DNA of 64,000 nt, from contig CAMGYJ010000005.1 of NCBI GenBank assembly GCA_946122785.1, positions 36,446,002 through 36,510,001 of the forward strand, in the 5' to 3' direction. Origin of the DNA: Linum tenue (Eukaryota; Streptophyta; Magnoliopsida; Malpighiales; Linaceae). Positions 10,348 to 19,905 of the stretch are shown in pieces (the stretch's first letter is position 1; every line of letters begins with the position of its first letter). The notes below the pieces were generated by a model. It was given only the letters and a program-made list of their open reading frames with translations. It was not told the origin of the DNA and did no database searches. The translations under genes and the position numbers were made by a program.

Positions 10348-10611
10348 GAAATCCGGTGTTGCGCGAGGCGAGTTTTTCTTTCCTCGCGGGTATGTCCTGC
10401 CCCCCAGGCGGTGCGCGGCACTTGTGGCGTCGCCGACTAGTGCCTATGTTGATAGGTGACCACGTGTCAGTGTGTGGTTAGGCTATTTGGGCGGGGATTT
10501 TTTGAATTTCGAAAAGATTTGGTGGGATCTGACGGTTACGGATCCCTATGTAGCTTTAACCCTTCGGATTCCGCTGGCCGACATTGGCCCTTTGTTTTCC
10601 CTCTAACCCAT

Positions 10612-10619
10612 TATAAATA
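10612..10619 (+). promoter_or_regulatory. TATA box for the antisense gene of the Tat element
   Basis: TATAAATA within CCCATTATAAATATGGG, 132 bp before the preferred ATG at 10751. This gives a leader of about 100 nt. It points in the opposite direction to the LTR promoter. Confidence 0.65.
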
Positions 10620-10750
10620 TGGGTTGTTGTGGGGAAGAAGGGTTCATCTGTTTCTTCCGATTATTGCTCCACTTTGCTTCCTCTGAGATTTTTCTCCTCC
10701 TTCTGCAACCTCAATCCTCTTCTGCTGTTGTTAAGTTTCGAGTCGACATC

Positions 10751-13400
10751 ATGTCCAGCATCAACAACAACGAGGCCGAGGTCGTGCAAGGCGAAGAAGG
10801 TAATTTATCCCCTCTCTCGCACACTTCTTCTGACCGTTCCGGTGACGGGGGCGGTGGTTCTGGAGATTGGGATGGCGGATCTGACGGTGGATGCAGCGGC
10901 GGCGACGGTGGGATTCCGGCGACGCCGTCATACGACGCTAGGTCCGGCGACGGTGTCGGAAGCTCTTCCGATGTGGGTAATATTTCCTCCGGTGGTGGGG
11001 AAGCTATGCGGCAAGGGGTTGTGATCATCCGGCGTGATCAGGGTGGTCGACCGGTCTTGGACGATGGAGCCGCCGACGGTGAGGTCGCCGACGATGAAGT
11101 TGCCGACGATGAAGTTGCCGCGGACGAGATGGCGCAAGGGGACCTAGGTGTGCAATTCGCGCCGCGCGCTGTTGAGCGCGTTACCGAAGCTATGGCTCGC
11201 TTGGGGATGCACGGTGTCGGCGCAGCCTACCACGTGATTGAGTGGGCCGAGATGTGGGGCGATCAGCCGGCGCCATCGGACAGCCTCAAGCGCGGGCCCG
11301 AGCACTCCTCGACATACGACGTGGACGATGTGGAGGAGTTAGTCCGCGGGCTGGGTTTGCCCCCCAGTTGGGAATACGCTGCCCCGTCGGTGCGCAGCAT
11401 GGTGGGCAACTGCCCCCCAGGATGGTTCGGCGTATACGCAGAATATTGGGTGATGGGGTTCAAGTTCCCCATTGACCCGCTGTTGTGCGCTATATATGAG
11501 CGCCTCAAGTGTTCCGTCGGGCGGCTCTCCCCATCAGTAATCATGCACGCGAGCTGTCTCCGTCTCGCGTGCAAAAGGCTTAACATCGAGCCTACCTATG
11601 GCTTGTTTAGAAAGATGTACAAAATCAAGGAGGCCACCACGCGGAGCGATTGTCTCTCTATCCAGCGGCGCGATAACCGCCCCGAAGGTTTTGTGTATGG
11701 CTCGCCCAAGTTGAAGAAAACTTGGTTCGAGGAATTTTTTTACGTTAAGCCCACCCCCGGGGAATGGGCGAGCGGGACCATGGCGGAACCCTCCTCCTGG
11801 GAGAAGGGCAGTACGCGCGGGTTCGAGTCGGACGTCGGCTTCTATGTCGGGCTAAACGATGAATACGAGGCTTGCATGCCTCACCGCATCAATTTATACG
11901 CCAAGGGTGTTCGCGAAGCCTGCTTGGAGGAGCTGTTTGGGGATTGTTAGTTATATTTACTTTCCTTTGTATTCTGTCTTATTAACCGCTCTCTTACGAC
12001 TTATTGGCGCAGGTGTTGACTTCTCCAGCCTTGCCAGCATGATGTCGGTGGACGACGTCGTGCCACGTGCTGACAAGAGGAAGAAGAAGAAGGTTGTCGC
12101 GGCGCCCAAAGCTTCGAAGCGGAAGGAGATCGAGCAGCCGCATCCGCAAGCTATCGAGAGGCCCCGCAAAACAATTCGCATAGTGGAGCCAACTTCCCAG
12201 GCGGTGAAGCAGACGTCCGCCGCTCCACAACTGACCGCCGCGCAACAGCTGTCTTTGGCGCTGTCGGAGCCCGAGGCAACAGTGACCAGGCCCGCTCGTC
12301 GGGATGGGAGTGGGGCGAGCAGCTCCTCCGGGGCGACCACCACTGCTGCCCCCGTCAGCGCTGCACCTGCTACCGCCACCGTCCACCAAGTCCGCGACGT
12401 GCGGATTCACACCGCGGCGGCGTGTAACCTGGTATCCGCCAACCATGCGCTCCGGGCGATCGGGCCCGTTCTCTCCGTTCCTCCGCGGGTGGAAAAGACG
12501 GACCCTCTCCATGACCTGGCGCAGATCCACTTCGCGGTAAGACTTAGTCGGATCCCTGTAGTTTAGGTTTATTTTCTTAACCTTCCCTTTCCGTCTTCCC
12601 CTTTTTCTTTTTGTCTTCGTGTTTGGCTAAGACTCGTGGCGTTGTAGGGTCTGTCGGCGACTTTTCGGGCTCAGCAAGAGCGCGCCTCGATGCGTGCCAA
12701 GATGAAGGCCGACGAGGCGCAAATCGTCCAGCTGGAGGGGAAGGTCCTCGGGGCAAACAATCGTGCTGAAGATGCGACAACTAAGCCCAACGAGGCACTG
12801 GAGTCGCTCGGCCTTTTGCAGAGCCGGTTAGCCGCGGACGTGGAGGCGGCCAAAGAGCAGGTGCGGAACGAAGAGCGCTCCGCCCTCCGGAAAGAGCTGG
12901 AAGTCTCTTTTGCTGAGAAGTTGCGCAAAGCTCGCGAAGAATTCCAGAAGGAGAAGGACGACCTTGTTCGCCTTCATACCACCGCGAAGGCTGAGGCCGT
13001 TCGCGAGGCTGAGGCCGCGGCCATCCGCCGGTTCAAGTCCTCCCAACCTTTCGGGAAGATCATGGCGGATGCCATGACCAAGGCCGTGATAGCGGTCGGC
13101 AAGAAGATTCGCCCCGAGAATCCAGGGATGCACTGGGATACTCGTGAGATGGTTCAGCATGTCAAAGTGTGGATCGGCGAGAAGCGTCCTTTGGATTCCG
13201 ACTCCGAGTCCGAGGGAGAGGAGGAGGAAGAGGCGGAGCGCCGGGAGGAGACAGAGCGTCCAACTGGGGAGGAGGTTCCGGGCGCCAGGAGGGATGGCGA
13301 AGTGGCTGATGAAGACGAGGACGACGAGGAAGAGGAGCGTCCTTTGTTGCGTCGCAAGTCGAGCAGGGAGGGCGAACAGCCCGACACTGGCTCTGCTTAA
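10751..13400 (+). CDS. Antisense accessory gene of the Tat element (putative plant transposon protein)
   Basis: Three exons: 10751-11945, 12013-12536 and 12648-13400, encoding 823 aa with phase-consistent GT-AG introns. The N-terminus is low-complexity (Gly/Asp/Ser). Residues ~190-390 resemble the 'putative gypsy type transposon' domain (Transposase_28 type), with WVMGFKFPIDPLL and SVIMHASCLRLACKRL. Around residue 420 a basic DKRKKKK...KASKRKE patch could be a nuclear localisation signal. Exon 3 opens with a long Ala/Glu/Lys/Arg coiled coil (~577-700) and ends in an acidic tail. It lies between pol and the 3' LTR on the strand opposite gag-pol and has its own TATA box. Additional ORFs, some antisense, are known in Tat-lineage elements; their function is unknown. 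The start at 10751 is preferred over the in-frame ATG at 10619, which overlaps the TATA box. Confidence 0.8.
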
Positions 13401-14014
13401 GTGTTGTCCAATCGAGCCCTAGCTGTTTTGTCGACTCTTTGTGCTCTTTTTGTTGTTTTTCTATGTGTAATTGCGAACAATATTATGGCTCCTTTCATGA
13501 TTATGCCAAGAGGTCTTCGACTGTGTTTGTTTCTCTTTCTCTCCTTTTTTATCTATCTTGCTCTATACCTTTGTGTGCGCGAATGGGCGACGACCACCGC
13601 TCTCGTTCTGTTTTCTCGCACGGAGGATGCGCGAACTGGGCGAGCACGGATATCGCTAACTTTTGTTCTTTCGACTAGGCGTGAATAGTGCTGGACTATT
13701 GCTAATTTTTGTTCTTTCGAACTAGGCGCGAATAGTGCTGGACTATTGCTAATTTTTGTTCTTTCGAACTGGGCGCGAATAGTGCTGGACTATTGCTAAT
13801 TTTTGTTTTTTCGAACTAGGCGCGAATAGTGCTGGATTATTGCTAATTTTTGTTCTTTCGAACTGGGTGCGAATAGTGCTGGACTATTGCTAATTTTTGT
13901 TCTTTCGAACTAGGCGCGAATAGTGCTGGACTATTGCTAATAAATTTTTTCTGTTCTTTCGAACCATGTCCTTTTATTTATTGCGCTACTACGCTGTTGC
14001 GAACGTGGTACACG
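13401..14014. other. Convergent 3' region between antisense gene and gag-pol
   Basis: This 614-bp spacer separates the two opposing stop codons. It contains a T-rich stretch (13420-13590) and the 47-bp tandem array (next entry). No coding region is supported. Confidence 0.6.
13650..13960. repeat. 47-bp tandem array between convergent genes
   Basis: The unit GGACTATTGCTAATTTTTGT plus TTCTTTCGAACTAGGCGCG and AATAGTGCT recurs with an exact 47-bp step. GGA(C/T)TATT starts at 13693, 13740, 13787, 13834, 13881 and 13928, and a diverged partial unit lies before. It sits between the two stop codons, where both transcripts should end. Confidence 0.9.
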
Positions 14015-17000
14015 CTAATCTGGCTGGTGGTATTTCCTTAGATTCTGTGCATTCCATGTTCTTGGAATCTTGTTGTCCCCCAACTCGCTTAGTTTGAATG
14101 TGTTGGCGCCGACTACTTCGCGGACCAAGTAAGGACCTTCCCATGTCGAGGCGAGCTTCCCGTGTCTGGGGTCGGGGCGGAAGTTCCGCCGTAGTACTTG
14201 GTCGCCAAGGATCAACTTGTGTGGGACCAGCTTCGCGTTGTGGTACTTGGCTACCTGTTCTTTCATTGCGGCTAGCCTGATGGCTGCCAACTCGCGCCTT
14301 TCTTGTGACAACTCAAGCTCTAGTAGGCGCGCTTCGTCGTTCGCTTCTTCGTTGTACCCAGTGATCCGGTAGGTCGGTATTGTCGTTTCGATGGGGATTA
14401 CCGCGTCAGTGCCATACGTGAGAGCGAAAGGGGTTTCGCCTGTTGCTACCTTGTATGTGGTGCGGTGCGCCCATAGCACCGTGTTGAGCTCGTCCGCCCA
14501 ATTGCCCTTGGCTTCATTCAGGCGGGTGTGGAGGCCGTGTAAGATCGCTTTATTGGAGGATTCTGCTTGGCCGTTGGCTTGCGGGTAAGCCACCGATGCG
14601 AATCTTGCGATGGTTCCCACCCCGTCACAGAAGTCTATCACTTCCGCGCAATCGAATTGCTTCCCATGGTCGAAGCGCGACAGGATGTTGTTGCGCAAGA
14701 AACGGGTTACCTGTTGCGCCGTAATGGATGCCAGCGCTTCGGCCTCGATCCACTTGGTGAAGTAGTCTACTGCCACGATTATGTATTTGCGCTTTCCTTT
14801 CGCCGTTGGGAAGGGGCCCAAGAGGTCGACACCCCACTGCGCGAAAGGCCATGGGCTCAAGTTGCCCTGAAGCTCGGTGGCTGGTAAGTGATGTTGACGC
14901 GCGTTGACCTGGCATTTGTGGCATTGGTCTACGTAGCTCTTCGTATCTTTCTTGATTCGCGGCCAGTAGTACCCATGCAGGAGGATGGTGCGCTCCATGC
15001 TGCGTGGCCCTGCATGCATTGCGCACAGCCCCTCGTGTAGTTCTCGTACTAAGTTGCGCGCCTCTTCTTGCCCGACGCATCTGAGGTAGACGCCCGAGTA
15101 CGACCTTCGGAATAGCTCTCCTTCAATGAGTGTGCAACGAGCTGCCTTTTGCCTCATCGTCCAAGCTTGCTTGGGGTCTTCTGGTACTGTCCCATCTTGG
15201 AGGTACTTTACAATGGGGTGTCGCCAGTCTTCGTTTGGCATGAGCTGGGTTGCGTTGACTGCTGCCTCCGGGGAGGTATTTTCTTCTTCTTTCTGGACGG
15301 AAACGAGGCGCGTGGACTCAAAGTCAGTAGCCGTTGCCAGCTTGGATAATGCGTCGGCGTGCGCATTCTCCTCCCTTGGTATCTGCGCGTATGTTACCGC
15401 CTCGAATGTTGTGGCTCTCCGCTTAACGCGTTCCATGTAGTGTGCCAGTGTGTCCTCTTTTGCGTCAAACACGCCGTTCAGCTGATTAACCGCCAGGGAG
15501 GAGTCAGATAGCACCCGTATCGTCCTTGCCCCCAAATCGTGAGCGGCCGTCATCCCCGCCAAGATGGCCTCGTACTCCGCGGCGTTGTTTGTTTTCAGGG
15601 CTCGGAACCTGATTGCGATTTCGTGCACCACGCCAGCAGGCGTGCGCACCACAACCCCTGCCCCGGCGCCATGCTTGCTCGCCGCTCCATCGACATAGAC
15701 TTCCCAGACGCCCTCCGGCGTTGTTTCGAGGGTTACCCCCTCTGCGATGAAGTCTGCAAGGATTTGGGCTTTTATCGCTGGCCTTGGCGCGTATTGAATG
15801 TCGTATTCTGATAGTTCGACCGCCCATTTGACCATGCGCCCCGACACTTCCATGCTTACTAGTGCCAAGGCAGCTTTCTCGATCGAGGAATATCTTGTTT
15901 CGGCGCTGAAAAGAGTGCGCGAAGTATAGTACACCGGTTGCTCGGTTCTGCCGTCTCTTCGAGATATCAACACTGCGCTCACGGCCCTCGTTGACACAGC
16001 GAGATACAAGAAAAGTTTTTCATTAAGCTTGGGGGCAGTTAGTACAGGGGGGGATACAAGATATGCCTTTAGCTCTTGGAACGCCGCTTCGCATTCTGTA
16101 GACCATGTGAAGCGTGTCCCGTTCTTGAGTGTTTGGAAGAAGGGCGCACACTTGTCGGCGGATCGTGGTATGAATCTCCCCAGTGCCGCTATCTTGCCAT
16201 TCAGAGATTGGATTTCTAGCGCGTTCCGAGGCGCCCGTAGTTGTTGGACCGCGGTGATTTGCTTCGGGTCGACCTCTATGCCGCGCTTAGTTATCATGAA
16301 ACCAAGAAATTTCCCGGCTTCCGCTCCGAAAACGCACTTGAGTGGGTTGAGGCGAAGGCTGTGCCGACGGAGGGCTTCGAAAGTCTCGCGCAGGTCCTCC
16401 AGGTGTGACTTGCCCGCCTTCGTCTTGACGATGAGGTCGTCTACATACGCCTCGATGTTCCGTCCGATTTGCCGCGAGAAAACCGTGTCAATCATTCTCT
16501 GATATGTCGCGCCCGCGTTTTTCAACCCGAACGGCATCCCTACGAAGCAGAAGTTCCCGAACGGTGTCATGAACGCCGTCTTTTCTTCGTCTTCCACGGA
16601 CATGGGGATTTGGTGGTATCCGGAGAACATGTCGAGGAAGGACAATGTCTCGTGGTCGGCGGTTGCGTCGATGAGCTGGTCAATACGTGGCAGGGGATAA
16701 GGGTCTCCTGGGCACACTTTGTTGATCGTGGTGTAGTCGACGCACATCCGCCAGGCTCCTGACGATTTCTTGACCAAGACCACGTTTGCCAGCCACTTTG
16801 GATACTTCACGGGTCGGATCAATCCAGCCGCTAGTAGGCGCGCCACCTCTTCTTCTATCGCCTTTAGCTTGTCGCCCGTGAAGGATCTCCGCCCTTGTTG
16901 CCTTGGCTGCGCGTTGGCTGGGACGGCAAGGCTATGTTGGGCCACCTCCCTGGGCACTCCTGGCATGTCTTCTGTGCACCACGCGAACAGCTCCTTGTAC

Positions 17001-19231
17001 TCCTTCAGCAGCGTCACAAGCGGCTCGATTGCGTCGCTGCTGACGTGAGTGGAGATGCGTATCTTCCTAGTCGGCTCGGCGGGGTCCAGCGCGACCTCAA
17101 AATAGGAATCCATGGACTCCGGTCGGGGCTCTTCCGCCCTTGTGTCGACGATGTTGGTTTGTCGAGTCACAACGCGGTCCTCCCATGTCGTTCCCCGTGC
17201 TTCCCCTACTCCTCTCTGTGTTGGGAACTTGAGTTTCTTGTGGCACGTCGACGGGAGGGCCATGAACCTCGCAAGGAAAGGCCGGCCAAGGATGCCGTTG
17301 TGCGCCGATTCACAGTTGACAATCGTGAACTCTACTTGTTTGGAGACGCGAGGCTCCTGGTCGCCGACCACCACAGGGAGGGTGACCACTCCAATCACCG
17401 GGACTCTGGTTCCAGAGAAACCAACCAGGTTGCCTTGCGCGCGCCTGATTAGGCGCGGGTCGATGTCCATTTTGTCAATGGTACTCTGGAAGAGGATGTC
17501 GGCCGCGCTACCCCCATCTACCAGGAGGCGGTGGGTCTTGCAGGCGGCAATTAGCGCGGTGACAATGAGTGGCTCCTCCGACGGGACTCCTTGTGGGAAT
17601 TCCGAGTCATCAAAGCTCAGGTTGAACTTTGTCGGCGCGTCGACGGCCGCGCACTCTGTCGCGCGCTCCCGCTTGGTTTTCTTCCGGGGACGATCTCCTT
17701 CAACCGTCACCACCCCGATTTCCTTGCGCACTACATACGCGCCTGTGTCATCGTCGTATTCGGCTTGTGGTGGTGGTGGCGGCGGATGCTGTGGGGCCTC
17801 AACTTGTTCTTTCTTCACGTGAACGAATTCGGTTAGCAACCCTCGCCGTATGAGGCCCTCTATCTCGTACCTCAGCTCGCGGCAGTCTTCCGTCTGGTGC
17901 CCCGTTGCTCTGTGGAATTCGCAATGCCTATTGGGATTGCGCATGTAAGGCTGGGATTTCAACGGGGCAGGCCAGTTGAGCTTGTAACCCTTCTCGCGGA
18001 GGACGTGGAACACATTCCTCACGGAGTCATTAAGGGGAGTGTAGGCGTTGGGCGCGCGCCTGTCTGGCGATCGCCCGCGCTGCGCCTGCTCTGGTGGGGG
18101 GGGGGGGGGGGGGGGAGGGACGCGCTTTGGGCCACTGTGCATCTGCAGCAATTGGTCTCGTGGGATTGGGGCTGGAGGCTGGCGACGTGCTTGTTCTTCT
18201 CGCGGCATTTTTGCTGGTTCGAAGCGCCTGACGGATCCTGCGCCCAGGGTTTCCTCCAACGTGATTGCCTTTTCGATCTTCATCTCTAACTCTGTTGACA
18301 GCGTGACGGGTCTTTTTGCTAGCGCCCGCTTGAGCTCCATATTGCTGGTGGCCTCCATGAGATGATGGGCGGCCGTTTCGGGGGTAAGGTCGCGGACAGC
18401 CATTGCTACCCTGGACCATCTGGCGTAGAAAGCTCTCAGGCCTTCTCCATCTTTTTGCCTGACATCTATCAGGGCCTTGAGGTGAAGTGGGCGCCGTTTC
18501 TGGGACGCGAACTTCGTTGTGAACAGAAGTATGAACTCCTCGAATGAGCGGATGATTCCGTTCGGGAGGCGGTTGTACCAGTCGAGGCATATGCCGGCGA
18601 ACGTCGACGGGAAGGTTCTGCACAGCGTGGCGTTGGAGTTGGTTTGGAGTTGCATACGTAAGCAGAAGATGCTTACATGGTCTTCCGGGTCGGTCGTGCC
18701 GTTGTACGTTGGGAGGGTGGGTGTCGCTCCTGTGAGGTTCTCCGCCATTATCTGCGCGCTCAGCGGCTGGTGGAGAACCCTTTTGGGCGGGTTGGGTCGG
18801 GATTGCGGAGACAGGTGTTGCTCTAAGAAGCTGAGGTCCGCCCGCCCTGATAGTTCGACTCCCGGCACTTCGCACGCGGGGAGTTCTGTCGGCGCGCGTT
18901 GGGGTAGCTGGGCTGTCCCCGACGTTTCTCCCAAGGCTGGCTGAGGCGCAACCGTCAAGGCTGGTTGAGGCGCGTCCGCTGTCGTGCCTATCATTGGTGC
19001 GCTCTCCCTGCTCGCCATGAGCGCGATGACCTGGCTCATTTGTTTCTGCATGTCGGCTATGACGTTGTTTTGCTTCATCACCAAATCCCTCATTTCTTTG
19101 GCTGTCAGCTCGGGCTCCTCTTCTTCGATGAGCACAGCGTTGAGGTTGCTGGCTTCCGCGAACGCCCTCGGGTCGGTCATTGCCTTGATCGGCGTTGCTT
19201 GGTCAGGTTGGTCGTGGTTGCGCTCTGCCAT
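14015..19231 (-). CDS. gag-pol: Tat gag-pol polyprotein (1738 aa)
   Basis: One open frame. Approximate order: gag ~160-330; CX3H-type zinc knuckle (CEFHRATGHQTEDC) ~435-450; aspartic protease DGGSA ~569; reverse transcriptase with FVGMPFG and YVDD ~925; RNase H ~1040-1170; archaeal-type RNase H ~1177-1310 with YVDGA, NNAAEYEA, LSDSS and HADALSK, all acidic positions present; HHCC/integrase ~1415-1600 with GVDLLGPF, FDHGKQF and GQAESSNK. Two parts look shortened compared with relatives. RNase H jumps from ALALV to SGRMVKW (about 28 residues missing, including the usual VLTD Asp). The integrase reads LSRFDHGKQF, about 8 residues short before the second Asp. A polyproline run is encoded by a long G tract (18098-18116). 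The start Met lies 49 bp inside the LTR edge. The frame is open, but the enzyme may be defective. Confidence 0.92.
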   Translation of the reverse strand: MAERNHDQPDQATPIKAMTDPRAFAEASNLNAVLIEEEEPELTAKEMRDLVMKQNNVIADMQKQMSQVIALMASRESAPMIGTTADAPQPALTVAPQPALGETSGTAQLPQRAPTELPACEVPGVELSGRADLSFLEQHLSPQSRPNPPKRVLHQPLSAQIMAENLTGATPTLPTYNGTTDPEDHVSIFCLRMQLQTNSNATLCRTFPSTFAGICLDWYNRLPNGIIRSFEEFILLFTTKFASQKRRPLHLKALIDVRQKDGEGLRAFYARWSRVAMAVRDLTPETAAHHLMEATSNMELKRALAKRPVTLSTELEMKIEKAITLEETLGAGSVRRFEPAKMPREEQARRQPPAPIPRDQLLQMHSGPKRVPPPPPPPPPEQAQRGRSPDRRAPNAYTPLNDSVRNVFHVLREKGYKLNWPAPLKSQPYMRNPNRHCEFHRATGHQTEDCRELRYEIEGLIRRGLLTEFVHVKKEQVEAPQHPPPPPPQAEYDDDTGAYVVRKEIGVVTVEGDRPRKKTKRERATECAAVDAPTKFNLSFDDSEFPQGVPSEEPLIVTALIAACKTHRLLVDGGSAADILFQSTIDKMDIDPRLIRRAQGNLVGFSGTRVPVIGVVTLPVVVGDQEPRVSKQVEFTIVNCESAHNGILGRPFLARFMALPSTCHKKLKFPTQRGVGEARGTTWEDRVVTRQTNIVDTRAEEPRPESMDSYFEVALDPAEPTRKIRISTHVSSDAIEPLVTLLKEYKELFAWCTEDMPGVPREVAQHSLAVPANAQPRQQGRRSFTGDKLKAIEEEVARLLAAGLIRPVKYPKWLANVVLVKKSSGAWRMCVDYTTINKVCPGDPYPLPRIDQLIDATADHETLSFLDMFSGYHQIPMSVEDEEKTAFMTPFGNFCFVGMPFGLKNAGATYQRMIDTVFSRQIGRNIEAYVDDLIVKTKAGKSHLEDLRETFEALRRHSLRLNPLKCVFGAEAGKFLGFMITKRGIEVDPKQITAVQQLRAPRNALEIQSLNGKIAALGRFIPRSADKCAPFFQTLKNGTRFTWSTECEAAFQELKAYLVSPPVLTAPKLNEKLFLYLAVSTRAVSAVLISRRDGRTEQPVYYTSRTLFSAETRYSSIEKAALALVSMEVSGRMVKWAVELSEYDIQYAPRPAIKAQILADFIAEGVTLETTPEGVWEVYVDGAASKHGAGAGVVVRTPAGVVHEIAIRFRALKTNNAAEYEAILAGMTAAHDLGARTIRVLSDSSLAVNQLNGVFDAKEDTLAHYMERVKRRATTFEAVTYAQIPREENAHADALSKLATATDFESTRLVSVQKEEENTSPEAAVNATQLMPNEDWRHPIVKYLQDGTVPEDPKQAWTMRQKAARCTLIEGELFRRSYSGVYLRCVGQEEARNLVRELHEGLCAMHAGPRSMERTILLHGYYWPRIKKDTKSYVDQCHKCQVNARQHHLPATELQGNLSPWPFAQWGVDLLGPFPTAKGKRKYIIVAVDYFTKWIEAEALASITAQQVTRFLRNNILSRFDHGKQFDCAEVIDFCDGVGTIARFASVAYPQANGQAESSNKAILHGLHTRLNEAKGNWADELNTVLWAHRTTYKVATGETPFALTYGTDAVIPIETTIPTYRITGYNEEANDEARLLELELSQERRELAAIRLAAMKEQVAKYHNAKLVPHKLILGDQVLRRNFRPDPRHGKLASTWEGPYLVREVVGANTFKLSELGDNKIPRTWNAQNLRKYHQPD
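18098..18116. repeat. Poly-G/C homopolymer tract in gag
   Basis: A run of about 19 G on the plus strand encodes consecutive prolines of the polyprotein. It is a slippage-prone site, so its length should be treated as uncertain because an assembly error would break the frame. Confidence 0.85.
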
Positions 19232-19259
19232 TGGGGGTTTTCTTTAGCGTTTCTTCTTT

Positions 19260-19277
19260 GCCCCACGGTGGGCGCCA
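19260..19277 (-). promoter_or_regulatory. Primer-binding site of the Tat element
   Basis: The minus strand reads TGGCGCCCACCGTGGGGC starting two bases after the 5' LTR (19280-19900). The TGGCGCC core matches the start of primer sites used by plant Ty3/gypsy elements. I cannot assign the tRNA with certainty. Confidence 0.75.
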
Positions 19278-19279
19278 AT

Positions 19280-19900
19280 TGTTTGAACCTAACTGAGAGT
19301 AGGAGTGAGGTTCGAGTGAGAGTGTGGGTCAAGAAGAAACGCGAGTGCTAGGGTCGATTGGAGGGACGAGAATTAAAGAGTGAGAGAGAACGAGGATCCG
19401 ATTTCTAGAAAGAGAAGTAGTTGCTATAGAGGGAGAATGGTGAAAAAATGCCATCCCCTCACCCACCGCAGTAAATGCCGTATTTATAGGCTTCGTTGTG
19501 GTGGGTGAGTGGTTGACTCAAGTGGGGATACAACGATGTGACTATTGGGATACAATGATGTGACCACTGACACACTAAGGATTTTAGGCCCTGTCCAGGC
19601 CATCCCTCTACCTAGGACGTGTCAGAGACCCGTCAATGGCCCTGATGTGACTGCCTCTTGGGAAGGAAAGCTACGCTCCCCTTCTCTCTTGGCTTGGCCT
19701 ACGCTATGCTCTCCCTCGGCGCTTGTAATTCGCCTCGTGCCTAAGCTCTTCGCGCCAAGACGTGGTTGACTACGATGCGGCGTGGCGCTCGGGGTCCTCG
19801 CGCTGCCATGTCGGGGTCCATCCAGTCGCGCCCTGTTCCTCGACGTGGCCGGGCCCGACTTGTTCTTTGGCGCGACTAGGCCCGAGTCACATGCCCAACA
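19280..19900 (-). repeat. Tat element 5' LTR (right copy)
   Basis: 621 bp, 99.5% identical to 9263-9883 by direct comparison. It carries a minus-strand TATAAATA at 19481-19488. It is followed by the second GATTG at 19901-19905. Confidence 0.95.
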
Positions 19901-19905
19901 GATTG

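Larger units (their letters stand above)
9263..19900 (-). mobile_element. Ty3/gypsy LTR retrotransposon, Tat lineage, 10.6 kb, with antisense gene
   Basis: Two 621-bp LTRs (TG...CA on the plus strand), a 5-bp target duplication, a primer-binding site starting TGGCGCC next to the right LTR, and a gag-pol ORF on the minus strand establish the element and its direction. A second RNase H of the archaeal type between pol RNase H and integrase is diagnostic for Tat elements. Between pol and the minus-strand 3' LTR lies a plus-strand spliced gene. I see three LTR differences in 621 positions, so the insertion is recent. Confidence 0.95.

Noticed and set aside
13650..13960. Regular 47-bp repeats, array-like
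   Set aside because: Not a CRISPR array: the units are contiguous with no unique spacers, the genome is a plant, and no cas genes are present.
15126..18944. Many open frames on the plus strand opposite gag-pol
   Set aside because: They are shadows of the long GC-rich gag-pol frame. Unlike the gene at 10751-13400 they show no promoter, splice sites or recognisable domain.
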